NCBI GenBank assembly: GCA_964560135.1
Contig: CAZLKN010000023.1
Span: 1-49,057 of the forward strand
Direction: 5' to 3'
DNA: 49,057 nucleotides
From: CAZLKN01 sp964560135
GTDB taxonomy: Bacteria > Actinomycetota > JAICYB01
In this document: positions 30,776 through 38,584 of the stretch, piece after piece
Layout: the number at the start of each line of letters is the position of its first letter
Numbering within the stretch: position 1 is the stretch's first letter
Position numbers and translations under genes: made by a program
The notes under the pieces: model-generated
What the model was told of the DNA's origin: nothing
Database searches by the model: none
The model's input: only the letters and a program-made list of their open reading frames with translations

Positions 30776-33700
30776 GTGCCCCGGCGTGACGATCTGCGCA
30801 CGATCCTGATCGTCGGGTCCGGCCCGATCGTGATCGGGCAGGCCTGCGAGTTCGATTACTCGGGCACGCAGGCCTGCAAGGTGCTCCGGGAGGACGGGTT
30901 CCGTGTGGTTCTCGTGAACTCGAACCCGGCCACGATCATGACCGACCCGGAGATGGCCGACCGGACGTACATCGAGCCCATCACCGCCGCGACCGTCGAG
31001 GCCGTGATCGCGGCCGAGCGGCCCGACGCGCTGCTGCCCACGCTCGGGGGCCAGACGGCACTCAACGTCGCGGTCGACCTCGCTACCAGCGGCGTCCTCG
31101 ACCGGTACGGTGTCGAGCTCATCGGCGCCAAGCTCGAGGCGATCCGAAAGGCCGAGGACCGGCAACTCTTCAAGGAGGCCATGCAGCGGATCGGACTCGA
31201 ATGCGCGCGCTCGGGATACGCCTACACGGTGGCGGAGGCCATGAACATCGCCGGCGCGATCGGCTACCCGGTGGTGATCCGTCCGAGCTACACGCTCGGG
31301 GGCGGCGGGTCCGGTTTCGCCGAGACCCCGGAGCAGCTGCGCGCGATGGTCACCGAGGGCCTCGAGCGCTCGCCGGTGCACGAGGTCCTGATCGAGGAGT
31401 CGCTGCTGGGATGGAAGGAGTACGAACTCGAGGTCATGCGGGACGTCGCCGACAACTGCGTGATCATTTGCTCGATCGAGAACCTCGACCCGATGGGCGT
31501 CCACACCGGCGACTCGATCACCGTCGCGCCGATCCAGACGCTCACCGACCGCGAGTATCAGCAGATGCGCGACGCGGCGTTCGCCTGTATCCGCGAGGTC
31601 GGCGTGGAGACGGGCGGATCCAACATCCAGTTCGCCGTGGACCCCTCAACCGGACGGCAGGTCGTGATCGAGATGAACCCGCGGGTCTCCCGGTCCTCTG
31701 CGCTCGCCTCGAAGGCCACCGGTTTCCCGATCGCGAAGATCGCTGCGAAGCTCGCGGCAGGCTACCTGCTGGAGGAGATCCCGAACGACATCACACGGAA
31801 GACGCCCGCGAGCTTCGAGCCGACGATCGACTACGTGGTGGTGAAGATCCCACGTTTCGCCTTCGAGAAGTTCCCCGGTGCCGACCCCGTCCTCACGACG
31901 AGGATGAAGTCGATCGGGGAGGCGATGGCGTTCGGACGGAACTTCGCCGAAGCGCTCCAGAAGGGCATCCGTTCCCTCGAGACGGGACGCGCGGGGCTGA
32001 ACGCGGACCCGGATGAGCGGCACCTCCCCGCGGGCCTGGACGAGCTGCTGGCCCTGGCATCGGTGCCTACGGCGGAGCGCATCTTCTCCGTGGAGGCCGC
32101 CCTCCGGGCGGGAGCCTCGGTGGAGCAGGTCTTCGAGGCCTCCGCCATCGACCCCTGGTTCCTCGACCGCATCGTGGAGATCGTGGAGATGCGCCGGAAG
32201 ATCGAGGCCGGTGCCTCCGATTCGTTGGATGCCAAGCGGCTGGGGTTCTCCGACGCCCAGATCGCCTATCTGAGCGACCGGACCGAGGACGAGGTGCGCG
32301 CGGAGCGCACCATCCGCCCCGTGTACAAGGGGGTGGACACCTGCGCGGCGGAGTTCGAGGCGTACACGCCGTACTACTACTCGACCTACGAGGAAGAGGA
32401 CGAGTCCCGTCCCTCGCCGGGGAAGTCGGTGGTGATCCTCGGGTCCGGCCCGAACCGGATCGGACAGGGCATCGAATTCGACTACTGCTGCGTCCATGCG
32501 GCCTTCGCGCTGCAGGAGATCGACCTCGACGCGGTGATGGTGAACTGCAATCCGGAGACCGTGTCCACCGACTACGACACGTCGACGCGTCTGTACTTCG
32601 AGCCGCTGACCCTCGAGGACGTGCTCCATATCCTGGAGGTCGAGCAGCCGGCCGGGGTCATCGTCCAACTCGGCGGGCAGACACCGCTCAAGCTGGCCGT
32701 CCCGCTGGAGCGCGCAGGGATCAAGATCCTAGGAACCTCACCGGACGCGATCGACGTCGCCGAGGACCGCGGACGCTTCGGTCAGCTGCTCCAGGAGCTC
32801 GGGATCCCCCACCCACCGTACGGGATGGCCACCTCGGCCGAGGAGGCTCTCGAGATCTCCCGGCGCATCGGATACCCGGTCCTCGTCCGTCCGAGCTACG
32901 TGCTCGGCGGCCGCGCGATGGAGATCGTCTACTCCGACGGCATGCTCGACCGCTACATCACCACGGCGACGATGGCGACGCCCGACCGTCCCATCCTCGT
33001 GGACAAGTTCCTGGAAGACGCCGTGGAGGTGGACGTCGATGCGATCTTCGACGGGGAGGAGCTGTTCGTAGGCGGCATCCTCGAGCACATCGAGGAGGCG
33101 GGCGTGCACTCGGGCGACTCCGCGTGCGTGATGCCACCCCACACCCTCGCGCGCGACGAGATCCGCGCCGTCGTGGACTACACGCGCCGCATCGCCGAGG
33201 GCCTCGGTGTGCGGGGGCTGATCAACGTCCAGTACGCGGTCCGCGACGGTGTGGTCTACGTGCTCGAGGCCAACCCCAGGGCCTCGCGCACGGTGCCCTT
33301 CTGCTCGAAGGTCATCGGCGTGCCCCTGGCCAAGGTCGCCACCTGGGTCATGCTGGGGCACACCCTCGCGGATCTGCGCAGCAAGGGACTGGTGCCGAGC
33401 CCCGTGGACATCCCGAGGCTCCCGTTCACCGCGGTGAAGGAAGCCGTCCTGCCCTTCAACCGGTTCCCGGGCGTCGACACCCTCCTCGGCCCGGAGATGC
33501 GCTCCACCGGCGAAGTGATGGGGATCGACAGGGGATTCGGGCGCGCCTTCGCCAAAGCCCAGGACGCGGCGGGGACGAAGCTCCCGGCCCGCGGCGCGAT
33601 CTTCATCTCGGTCCGGAACAAGGACAAGCGGGCGATGATCTTCCCGGCCAAGCGCCTGGCGGAGCTGGGCTTCGAGATCTACTCCACGAGCGGCACCGCC

Positions 33701-34024
33701 GAGATGTTGCGTCGCAACGGGGTGGAGGCCATCCCCGTGGCCAAGATCGACGAAGGCAAGCCCGACGTCGTGGATCTGGTCGGCGAGGGCAAGGTCGATC
33801 TGGTGATCAACACGCCGATGGGACGCGGCCCCCGGTCCGACGGCTACCAGATCCGGACGACGGCCGTCGTGCACGGTGTCCCATGCATCACCACCTTCTC
33901 GGGCGGGCAGGCGGCCGTCCAGGGGATCGAGGCCGCTGCGGCGGGCGCGTTGGACGTCACTCCGCTGCAGGAGTATCACAGGCTCATAGCGTCGGATGGC
34001 GTGTCGCCGGACGGGGAGGCGTGA
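30776..34024 (+). CDS. carB: Carbamoyl-phosphate synthase large subunit
   Basis: The 1082-aa protein contains two homologous ATP-grasp synthetase halves: the first begins ILIVGSGPIVIGQACEFDYSGTQA, the second VVILGSGPNRIGQGIEFDYCCVHA near residue 550. Each has its ATP-grasp metal site (VIEMNPRVSRSSALASKATGF and VLEANPRASRTVPFCSKVIGV). The C-terminal MGS-like allosteric domain (FISVRNKDKRAM, VINTPMGRGPRSDGYQIRTTAV) binds UMP in other bacteria. GTG 30776 is the only start that fits the homology. Its stop shares one base with the pyrK ATG. Confidence 0.97.
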   Translation: MPRRDDLRTILIVGSGPIVIGQACEFDYSGTQACKVLREDGFRVVLVNSNPATIMTDPEMADRTYIEPITAATVEAVIAAERPDALLPTLGGQTALNVAVDLATSGVLDRYGVELIGAKLEAIRKAEDRQLFKEAMQRIGLECARSGYAYTVAEAMNIAGAIGYPVVIRPSYTLGGGGSGFAETPEQLRAMVTEGLERSPVHEVLIEESLLGWKEYELEVMRDVADNCVIICSIENLDPMGVHTGDSITVAPIQTLTDREYQQMRDAAFACIREVGVETGGSNIQFAVDPSTGRQVVIEMNPRVSRSSALASKATGFPIAKIAAKLAAGYLLEEIPNDITRKTPASFEPTIDYVVVKIPRFAFEKFPGADPVLTTRMKSIGEAMAFGRNFAEALQKGIRSLETGRAGLNADPDERHLPAGLDELLALASVPTAERIFSVEAALRAGASVEQVFEASAIDPWFLDRIVEIVEMRRKIEAGASDSLDAKRLGFSDAQIAYLSDRTEDEVRAERTIRPVYKGVDTCAAEFEAYTPYYYSTYEEEDESRPSPGKSVVILGSGPNRIGQGIEFDYCCVHAAFALQEIDLDAVMVNCNPETVSTDYDTSTRLYFEPLTLEDVLHILEVEQPAGVIVQLGGQTPLKLAVPLERAGIKILGTSPDAIDVAEDRGRFGQLLQELGIPHPPYGMATSAEEALEISRRIGYPVLVRPSYVLGGRAMEIVYSDGMLDRYITTATMATPDRPILVDKFLEDAVEVDVDAIFDGEELFVGGILEHIEEAGVHSGDSACVMPPHTLARDEIRAVVDYTRRIAEGLGVRGLINVQYAVRDGVVYVLEANPRASRTVPFCSKVIGVPLAKVATWVMLGHTLADLRSKGLVPSPVDIPRLPFTAVKEAVLPFNRFPGVDTLLGPEMRSTGEVMGIDRGFGRAFAKAQDAAGTKLPARGAIFISVRNKDKRAMIFPAKRLAELGFEIYSTSGTAEMLRRNGVEAIPVAKIDEGKPDVVDLVGEGKVDLVINTPMGRGPRSDGYQIRTTAVVHGVPCITTFSGGQAAVQGIEAAAAGALDVTPLQEYHRLIASDGVSPDGEA

Positions 34025-34893
34025 TGGTCTGGTCGGGCCAGGCTGAAGTCTTCGGTTACCGGCGTCTGGGGGAGCCCTACCACTCGCTCACGATCGTGGC
34101 CCCCGAGGTCTGCAAGGAGGCCACGCCGGGGCAGTTCATCGCGGTCCGGATGCCCGAGGACGGCTCCCTGCTGCTTCGGCGCCCCTTCTCGATCCACCGG
34201 GTCGACCGCCGCCCCGGGTGGGCGGGCACGATCGAGGTCGTGTTCGACGTGCGGGGTCGTGGGACCGAGATCCTCGCCCGGTCCCGGCCCCACACCGTCC
34301 TCGACCTGCTCGGCCCCCTCGGACGGCCATTCCGGCTCCCCACGGAGCCTACGAGCTGTCTGCTCGTCGGGGGCGGGATCGGGTCGGCTCCGCTGCTGTT
34401 CCTGGCGGAGGAGCTCCGCGACCGCGGACACCGCGTCGATTTCATCATCGGTGGCCGGACCCAGGACCATCTGCTCCGGCCGATCGAGTCCAAACGCGTA
34501 TCGCTCACCGTCAGGTTCACCACCGACGACGGCTCCTCGGGCCACCACGGGGTGGTGACCGACGTCCTCCCCGAGGTGGTGCAGCAGACGGGGGCCCGGA
34601 TCGTCTACACCTGTGGGCCGACGCCGATGCTGCGTGCCGTGGCCCTCCAGTGCCGGGAGCTGCGCATCCCGTGCCAGGTGGCCTGGGAAGAGGTCATGGC
34701 CTGCGGATTCGGTGCGTGCCTGGTGTGTGCCGTGCCGCTCCGCCGGGATGCCGACAAGGATCCGGAGGCTTGGAGTTGGGTGCGGTGCTGCACCGAGGGT
34801 CCGGTATTCTCCGGGAGCCGGGTGCACTGGGACATGATCGAGTCCCCAGGCCCGTCGGCACTGCATTCCCACGGCGACGGGGGGCAGGGATGA
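34024..34893 (+). CDS. pyrK: Dihydroorotate dehydrogenase electron-transfer subunit
   Basis: The 289-aa flavoprotein passes electrons from PyrD to NAD. It has an FAD domain (GQFIAVRMPEDGSLLLRRPFSIHRV), an NAD-type domain (LLVGGGIGSAPLLFLAEEL, YTCGPTPMLRAV) and a [2Fe-2S] site with C227, C232, C235 and C255 or C256 (MACGFGACLVCAV, WVRCCTEGPVF). Together with the class 1B PyrD it indicates an NAD-linked enzyme, unlike the membrane quinone-linked PyrD of mycobacteria. Coupled to carB by one base and to pyrD by ATGA. Confidence 0.95.
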   Translation: MVWSGQAEVFGYRRLGEPYHSLTIVAPEVCKEATPGQFIAVRMPEDGSLLLRRPFSIHRVDRRPGWAGTIEVVFDVRGRGTEILARSRPHTVLDLLGPLGRPFRLPTEPTSCLLVGGGIGSAPLLFLAEELRDRGHRVDFIIGGRTQDHLLRPIESKRVSLTVRFTTDDGSSGHHGVVTDVLPEVVQQTGARIVYTCGPTPMLRAVALQCRELRIPCQVAWEEVMACGFGACLVCAVPLRRDADKDPEAWSWVRCCTEGPVFSGSRVHWDMIESPGPSALHSHGDGGQG

Positions 34894-35843
34894 GCGCTCA
34901 GGTCCGCCCGGTCGTCGACGGTACCGGACCGAAGATGGCTGTGGATCTCGGTGGGATCAAGCTGCGCAACCCGGTGCTGGCGGCCTCCGGATGCTTCCAC
35001 TATGGGCGCGAGTTCGCACCGTACATGGAGCTCCGGGAACTCGGGGGGATCATCGTGAAGAGCCTCTCGCCGCGCCCGTGGCCCGGACACGCGCCCCCCC
35101 GGGGCGCGGAGACGCCGTCGGGCATGTTGAATGCGATCGGCCTTCAGAATCCGGGGGTGGAGACCTTCTGCGAGAAGGAGCTCCCGTGGCTGCGCAAGCA
35201 GCGGGTGGCGATCTTCGCTTCGATCGTCGGAAACACGGTGGACGAGTTCGTCCGCGTGGCGGAGCGCCTGCGGGGAGCGCCCGGGATCGTCGGGATCGAG
35301 GTGAACATCTCCTGTCCGAACCTCGAGGACCGCTCCCGGATGTTCTCGGCGCGCGAGGAGTCCACCGCCGCCGTCGTACGGGGAGTGCGCCGGGTCGCCA
35401 CACAGCCGGTGTTCACGAAACTGTCCCCCGATGTCACCGACATCGTCTCCATCGCCCGAGCCGCCGTCGACGCGGGTACCCACGGCCTGTCGGTCATGAA
35501 CACCACCCTGGGCATGGCCATCGACGTGGACACGTTCCAGCCGAAGCTCTCCACCCTGACCGGCGGCCTGTCGGGGCCGGCCATCAAGCCGATCGCGATC
35601 CGCTGCGTGTTCCAGGTCGCGCAGGCGTTCCCCAACGTGCCGATCATCGGCCAGGGCGGGATCAGCCATCCCCACGACGTCGTGGAGTTCCTGCTCGCAG
35701 GGGCCTGGGCGGTGGCGGTGGGTACGGCCAACTTCGTGAACCCGCGCGCATCGCTGCAGATCATCCACGGACTCCGCGCCTACCTGGCGCAGAAGGGGAT
35801 CGCCGACGTGAACGACCTCCGAACCCGACTGAAGCTGGGGTAG
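34890..35843 (+). CDS. pyrD: Dihydroorotate dehydrogenase, class 1B catalytic subunit
   Basis: The 317-aa FMN enzyme oxidises dihydroorotate. The catalytic base is C142 in VNISCPNLED, the mark of class 1 rather than the serine of class 2. Also visible are NPVLAASGCFHYGREF, GMLNAIGLQNPG, TKLSPDV, LSGPAIKPIAIR and the FMN phosphate loop GQGGISHPHDVVEFLLAGA with VGTANF. Overlaps pyrK by ATGA. Confidence 0.97.
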   Translation: MSAQVRPVVDGTGPKMAVDLGGIKLRNPVLAASGCFHYGREFAPYMELRELGGIIVKSLSPRPWPGHAPPRGAETPSGMLNAIGLQNPGVETFCEKELPWLRKQRVAIFASIVGNTVDEFVRVAERLRGAPGIVGIEVNISCPNLEDRSRMFSAREESTAAVVRGVRRVATQPVFTKLSPDVTDIVSIARAAVDAGTHGLSVMNTTLGMAIDVDTFQPKLSTLTGGLSGPAIKPIAIRCVFQVAQAFPNVPIIGQGGISHPHDVVEFLLAGAWAVAVGTANFVNPRASLQIIHGLRAYLAQKGIADVNDLRTRLKLG

Positions 35844-35846
35844 GCC

Positions 35847-36632
35847 ATGACGGCGATCGAACCGCCGGTCTGCGTCGCCCTCGACGTTCCCACCCTGGCC
35901 GAGGCCCGCGAGGTCCTGAACGATCTCGTCGGCCTCGTACCGCTGTTCAAGGTCGGTCTGGAGCTGTTCTGCGCCGAGGGGCCTTCGACGGTGGCCACCG
36001 TCCTGGAAGCGGGCGCAGGCGTCTTCCTCGACCTGAAGGTGAACGACATCCCGCGGACCGCCGCCGCCACCGTCCATGCTGCGGGGCGGTTGGGAGCGAC
36101 CTTCGTGACCATCCACGGCTTCGGGGGCCGCGAGATGATCCGGGCGGCGGTGGAGTCGGCAGAGGACTACGAGGACCTCGAGGTGCTCGTGGTGTCCGCA
36201 CTCACGAGCCTGGACGACGACCGGCTACGGGAGGTGGGCGTGGTACGCGGGGTGCGGGAGCAGGCCCTCGCCGTCGGGGAGCTGGCGGCCGAACAGGGGG
36301 CTCGGGGCCTCGTGCTCTCCCCCCGCGAGCTGGGCGTTGTCCGGAGCGCGCTCCCACACCTTCTGCTCGCCACGCCGGGTGTGCGTCCGGCCGGGTCCAC
36401 CGCGGACGATCACCTGCGTGTGCTGTCGCCCGCGGACGCGATCATCGCCGGCGCCGATCTCGTCGTGATCGGGCGGCCGATCCTCGGTGCCGCGGACCGG
36501 GTCGGCGCCGCCAGGGCGCTCATCGACGAGGTCAGCCAGGCCGAGGCGCAGCGTGAAGCCAAGCGCGCCGACGATGTGGACTCGTTGCGCGACGCCGAGG
36601 ACGCCGATCTCGAGGAGGAGGTGGACGGATGA
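35847..36632 (+). CDS. pyrF: Orotidine 5'-phosphate decarboxylase
   Basis: The 261-aa TIM-barrel enzyme gives UMP. The catalytic block is FLDLKVNDIPRTA, with the K and two D residues of the DxKxxDIP motif. CVALDVPTLAEAREVL, the substrate-phosphate loop ATPGVRPAGS and DLVVIGRPILGA are also present. The last 35 residues are charged and extend past the family end. Starts 3 bp after pyrD and overlaps pyrE by ATGA. Confidence 0.96.
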   Translation: MTAIEPPVCVALDVPTLAEAREVLNDLVGLVPLFKVGLELFCAEGPSTVATVLEAGAGVFLDLKVNDIPRTAAATVHAAGRLGATFVTIHGFGGREMIRAAVESAEDYEDLEVLVVSALTSLDDDRLREVGVVRGVREQALAVGELAAEQGARGLVLSPRELGVVRSALPHLLLATPGVRPAGSTADDHLRVLSPADAIIAGADLVVIGRPILGAADRVGAARALIDEVSQAEAQREAKRADDVDSLRDAEDADLEEEVDG

Positions 36633-37201
36633 ACGCTGCGGAAGTGCTCGAGGCGCTCGAGGACCACGAGGCCATCAGGCACGGTCACTTCCACCTGTCC
36701 TCTGGACTGCATTCCGACCTCTACGTGCAGTGCGCCCTCGTGCTCCAGTGGCCGGGTATCGCCGAGCGGCTCGGTCACGAACTCGGTACCCGGTTCGAAG
36801 ACCAGGCCCCCACGGTGGTCCTGGGGCCGGCGATGGGTGGGATCGTGATCGGCCACGAGGTCGCGCGCTACCTGGGCGTCCGCATGGTCTTCCCCGAGCG
36901 CGTCGAGGACTCGATGACGCTACGGCGGGGGTTCTCCCTCGAGCCTCACGACCGTGTCCTGGTCATCGAGGACGTGATCACCACCGGGCGCTCGCCACGC
37001 GAGGCGGTGGGTCTGGTGCAGGAGGCGGGCGCCGAGGTGGTCGGTGTCGGTGCCCTGGTGGACCGGTCGGACGGTGGAGGATTCGGTGCTCGATTCTCGG
37101 CGTTGCTGTCCGTCCAGGCCGAGCGGTGGCCGCCCGAGGAATGCCCTCTGTGCCGGGATGGTGTCGAGCTCCAGACACCCGGGAGCAGGCTCCTCAGGTG
37201 A
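36629..37201 (+). CDS. pyrE: Orotate phosphoribosyltransferase
   Basis: The 190-aa PRTase joins orotate to PRPP. GHFHLSSGLHSDLYVQCALVL forms the N-terminal orotate region, VVLGPAMGGIVIGHEVAR the pyrophosphate loop, and VLVIEDVITTGRS the PRPP loop. A C-terminal PPEECPLCRDG motif with two cysteines is like that of the Thermus-type PyrE group. It closes the pyr operon, which thus encodes every step to UMP. Confidence 0.96.
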   Translation: MNAAEVLEALEDHEAIRHGHFHLSSGLHSDLYVQCALVLQWPGIAERLGHELGTRFEDQAPTVVLGPAMGGIVIGHEVARYLGVRMVFPERVEDSMTLRRGFSLEPHDRVLVIEDVITTGRSPREAVGLVQEAGAEVVGVGALVDRSDGGGFGARFSALLSVQAERWPPEECPLCRDGVELQTPGSRLLR

Positions 37202-37242
37202 TGCCGATGAGCATCGTTGCGTCGTTTGTGCAGGTCCCGCCG

Positions 37243-37271
37243 TTGGCACCCCTCGGGGCGGGCGATATACT
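37243..37271 (+). promoter_or_regulatory. Promoter of mihF
   Basis: TTGGCA (37243-37248) and TATACT (37266-37271) are 17 bp apart, the best sigma-70-type promoter in the window. Transcription would start near 37278, leaving a 39-nt leader with an AAGGAGG ribosome site. Confidence 0.8.
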
Positions 37272-37316
37272 ACGCCCTGTCTTCAGGGGGGTCGCCTCGA
37301 TCAAGGAGGTATGCGC

Positions 37317-37634
37317 ATGCCGCTTCCGTCTCTTTCCGAGGAACAGCGCCGCGAAGCACTGGCGAAGGCAGCAGAGGCCCGGCGGCGCCGGGCCGAAGTG
37401 AAGGCGAAGCTCAAGAACGGGGCGCTGGGGCTCAACGAGATCCTCCGCCAGGCGGAGGGCGACGAGATCCTCGGGAAGATGAAGGTGTCGGCGATGCTCG
37501 AGGCGCTTCCCGGCGTCGGCAAGGTGCGCGCGCAGAAGGTGATGGAGGAACTCAACATCTCCCCGACCCGGCGGCTGCGCGGACTCGGCGACAAGCAGAA
37601 GGAAGCGCTCAAGGAGCGTTTCGGCAAGCGCTAG
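37317..37634 (+). CDS. mihF: Integration host factor, actinobacterial type (mIHF)
   Basis: The 105-aa nucleoid protein bends DNA and is unrelated to the alpha/beta IHF of enterobacteria. It has a basic N-terminal helix (REALAKAAEARRRRAEVKAKLK) and a helix-two-turn-helix region with ALPGVGKVRAQKVMEELNISPTRRLRGLG. ATG 37317 is chosen because AAGGAGG lies 7 nt before it; ATG 37311 would be only 1 nt away. The length equals that of the functional M. tuberculosis protein. Its own strong promoter suggests high expression. This family is the strongest phylum marker in the window. Confidence 0.96.
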   Translation: MPLPSLSEEQRREALAKAAEARRRRAEVKAKLKNGALGLNEILRQAEGDEILGKMKVSAMLEALPGVGKVRAQKVMEELNISPTRRLRGLGDKQKEALKERFGKR

Positions 37635-37674
37635 TGCGCCGGGGCACAAAGCGTTCGCCCGCGGAAGCGGGTCG

Positions 37675-38241
37675 ATGGAGCCGCTGAGGATCACCGTCGG
37701 GGGACTGCCCGGGACCGGGTCCAGCACGTTGTGCAGGGTCCTGGAGAAGGCCGTGGGTCTGCCGTACGTCTACGCCGGCCAGATCTTCAGACAGCAGGCC
37801 GCCGAGCAAGGACTCAGCCTCGAGGCGTTCAACGAGCTCGCGCAACGCGACGAATCCGTGGACCGCGGACTCGACGACCGCCAGCTCGATCTGCTCCGGC
37901 GGGGTGGGTTGATCCTCGAGGGCAGGATGTCGGGCTGGCTCGCGCGGATCGACGCGCTCCCGGCCTTCAAGGTGTGGGTCACCTGCGACGAGGAGGAGCG
38001 CGTCCGGAGGCTCGTGGCGCGCGACGGTGGCGACCCGGACACCCGGGCGCGCCTGATGCGCGAACGGGTGGCTCGCGAGGCAGACCGGTACCGTCGCTAC
38101 TACGGCGTCGACATCGACGACCTGTCGATCTACGACCTGGTGGTCGACTCCACCCACGATCCCCCGGACGTCCTGCGGGACCGCGTCCTCGCGGCCATGA
38201 GGGCGTCGGGGTACGTGGTGCCGACCGACCAGGGCCACTGA
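37675..38241 (+). CDS. Archaeal-type cytidylate-kinase-like protein in the gmk position
   Basis: The 188-aa P-loop NMP-kinase-fold protein resembles archaeal-type CMP kinases: ITVGGLPGTGSSTLCRVLEKAVGL, YVYAGQIFRQQA, a GLILEGRMSGWLAR block, VWVTCDEEERVRRLVARDGG, then RYRRYYGVDIDDLSIYDLVVDST. It does not look like guanylate kinase, which normally stands between mihF and rpoZ in actinobacteria. The P-loop reads GLPGTGSST, with S16 where the phosphate-binding lysine is expected. The ribosome site is weak, so translation may depend on mihF. It could be a real CMP/dCMP kinase, a kinase with changed specificity, or a non-catalytic relative. Confidence 0.75.
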   Translation: MEPLRITVGGLPGTGSSTLCRVLEKAVGLPYVYAGQIFRQQAAEQGLSLEAFNELAQRDESVDRGLDDRQLDLLRRGGLILEGRMSGWLARIDALPAFKVWVTCDEEERVRRLVARDGGDPDTRARLMRERVAREADRYRRYYGVDIDDLSIYDLVVDSTHDPPDVLRDRVLAAMRASGYVVPTDQGH

Positions 38242-38250
38242 CGGTATAGT
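38221..38250 (+). promoter_or_regulatory. Candidate promoter of rpoZ
   Basis: TATAGT (38245-38250) is a strong -10, preceded after 18 bp by CCGACC (38221-38226), which keeps the GAC core of a -35. The start site would be near 38257, giving a leader of about 30 nt. Confidence 0.5.
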
Positions 38251-38288
38251 TGCAGGGTCCCATCGGCGTCCTGGAAGGAATCCCCACG

Positions 38289-38543
38289 ATGATCGAACCC
38301 AAGGTCGAGGAACTGCTGGACAAGGTCGACAACCAGTACACGCTCGTTGTGCTCTCGGCCCGGCGCGCCCGCCAGATCGTCGAGTACTACACGAAGCTCG
38401 GCGCGGGTTCCGAGGAGAAGCCGGTGGCTCCTCTGCTGGACAGCGTGCACGGTCTGAAGCCGCTCACGATCTCGCTGTACGAAGTGCAGCAGTCGAAGAT
38501 CGGCTACGACCGCCCGGCGGAGACCGAGGGCTCCGTCAAGTAG
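38289..38543 (+). CDS. rpoZ: RNA polymerase omega subunit
   Basis: The 84-aa protein helps assemble RNA polymerase around beta-prime. MIEPKVEELLDKVDNQYTLVVLSARRARQI is the conserved N-terminal region, and KPLTISLYEVQQSKIGYD the actinobacterial C-terminal part. ATG 38289 follows AAGGAA at 9 nt; upstream in-frame TTG 38250 is rejected because it lies on the -10 box. The order mihF-kinase-rpoZ-coaBC-metK is conserved except for the kinase type. Confidence 0.95.
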   Translation: MIEPKVEELLDKVDNQYTLVVLSARRARQIVEYYTKLGAGSEEKPVAPLLDSVHGLKPLTISLYEVQQSKIGYDRPAETEGSVK

Positions 38544-38573
38544 CCCTTCCTCGCCGGATCCCACGCGCCGGGG

Positions 38574-38579
38574 GATACT
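38574..38579 (+). promoter_or_regulatory. Candidate -10 box for coaBC
   Basis: GATACT lies 5 bp before the coaBC ATG, with no Shine-Dalgarno, compatible with leaderless expression although the spacing is one to two bases shorter than usual. Confidence 0.3.
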
Positions 38580-38584
38580 GGAGC

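Noticed and set aside
37635..37674. CCCGC-GGAA-GCGGG hairpin as a terminator after mihF
   Set aside because: Only 5 bp long, no T-tract, and it sits where the next gene's ribosome site should be; it could as well be random in this base composition.
37675..38241. Calling this gene gmk from gene order
   Set aside because: The sequence has none of the guanylate kinase landmarks and instead matches archaeal-type cytidylate kinase text.
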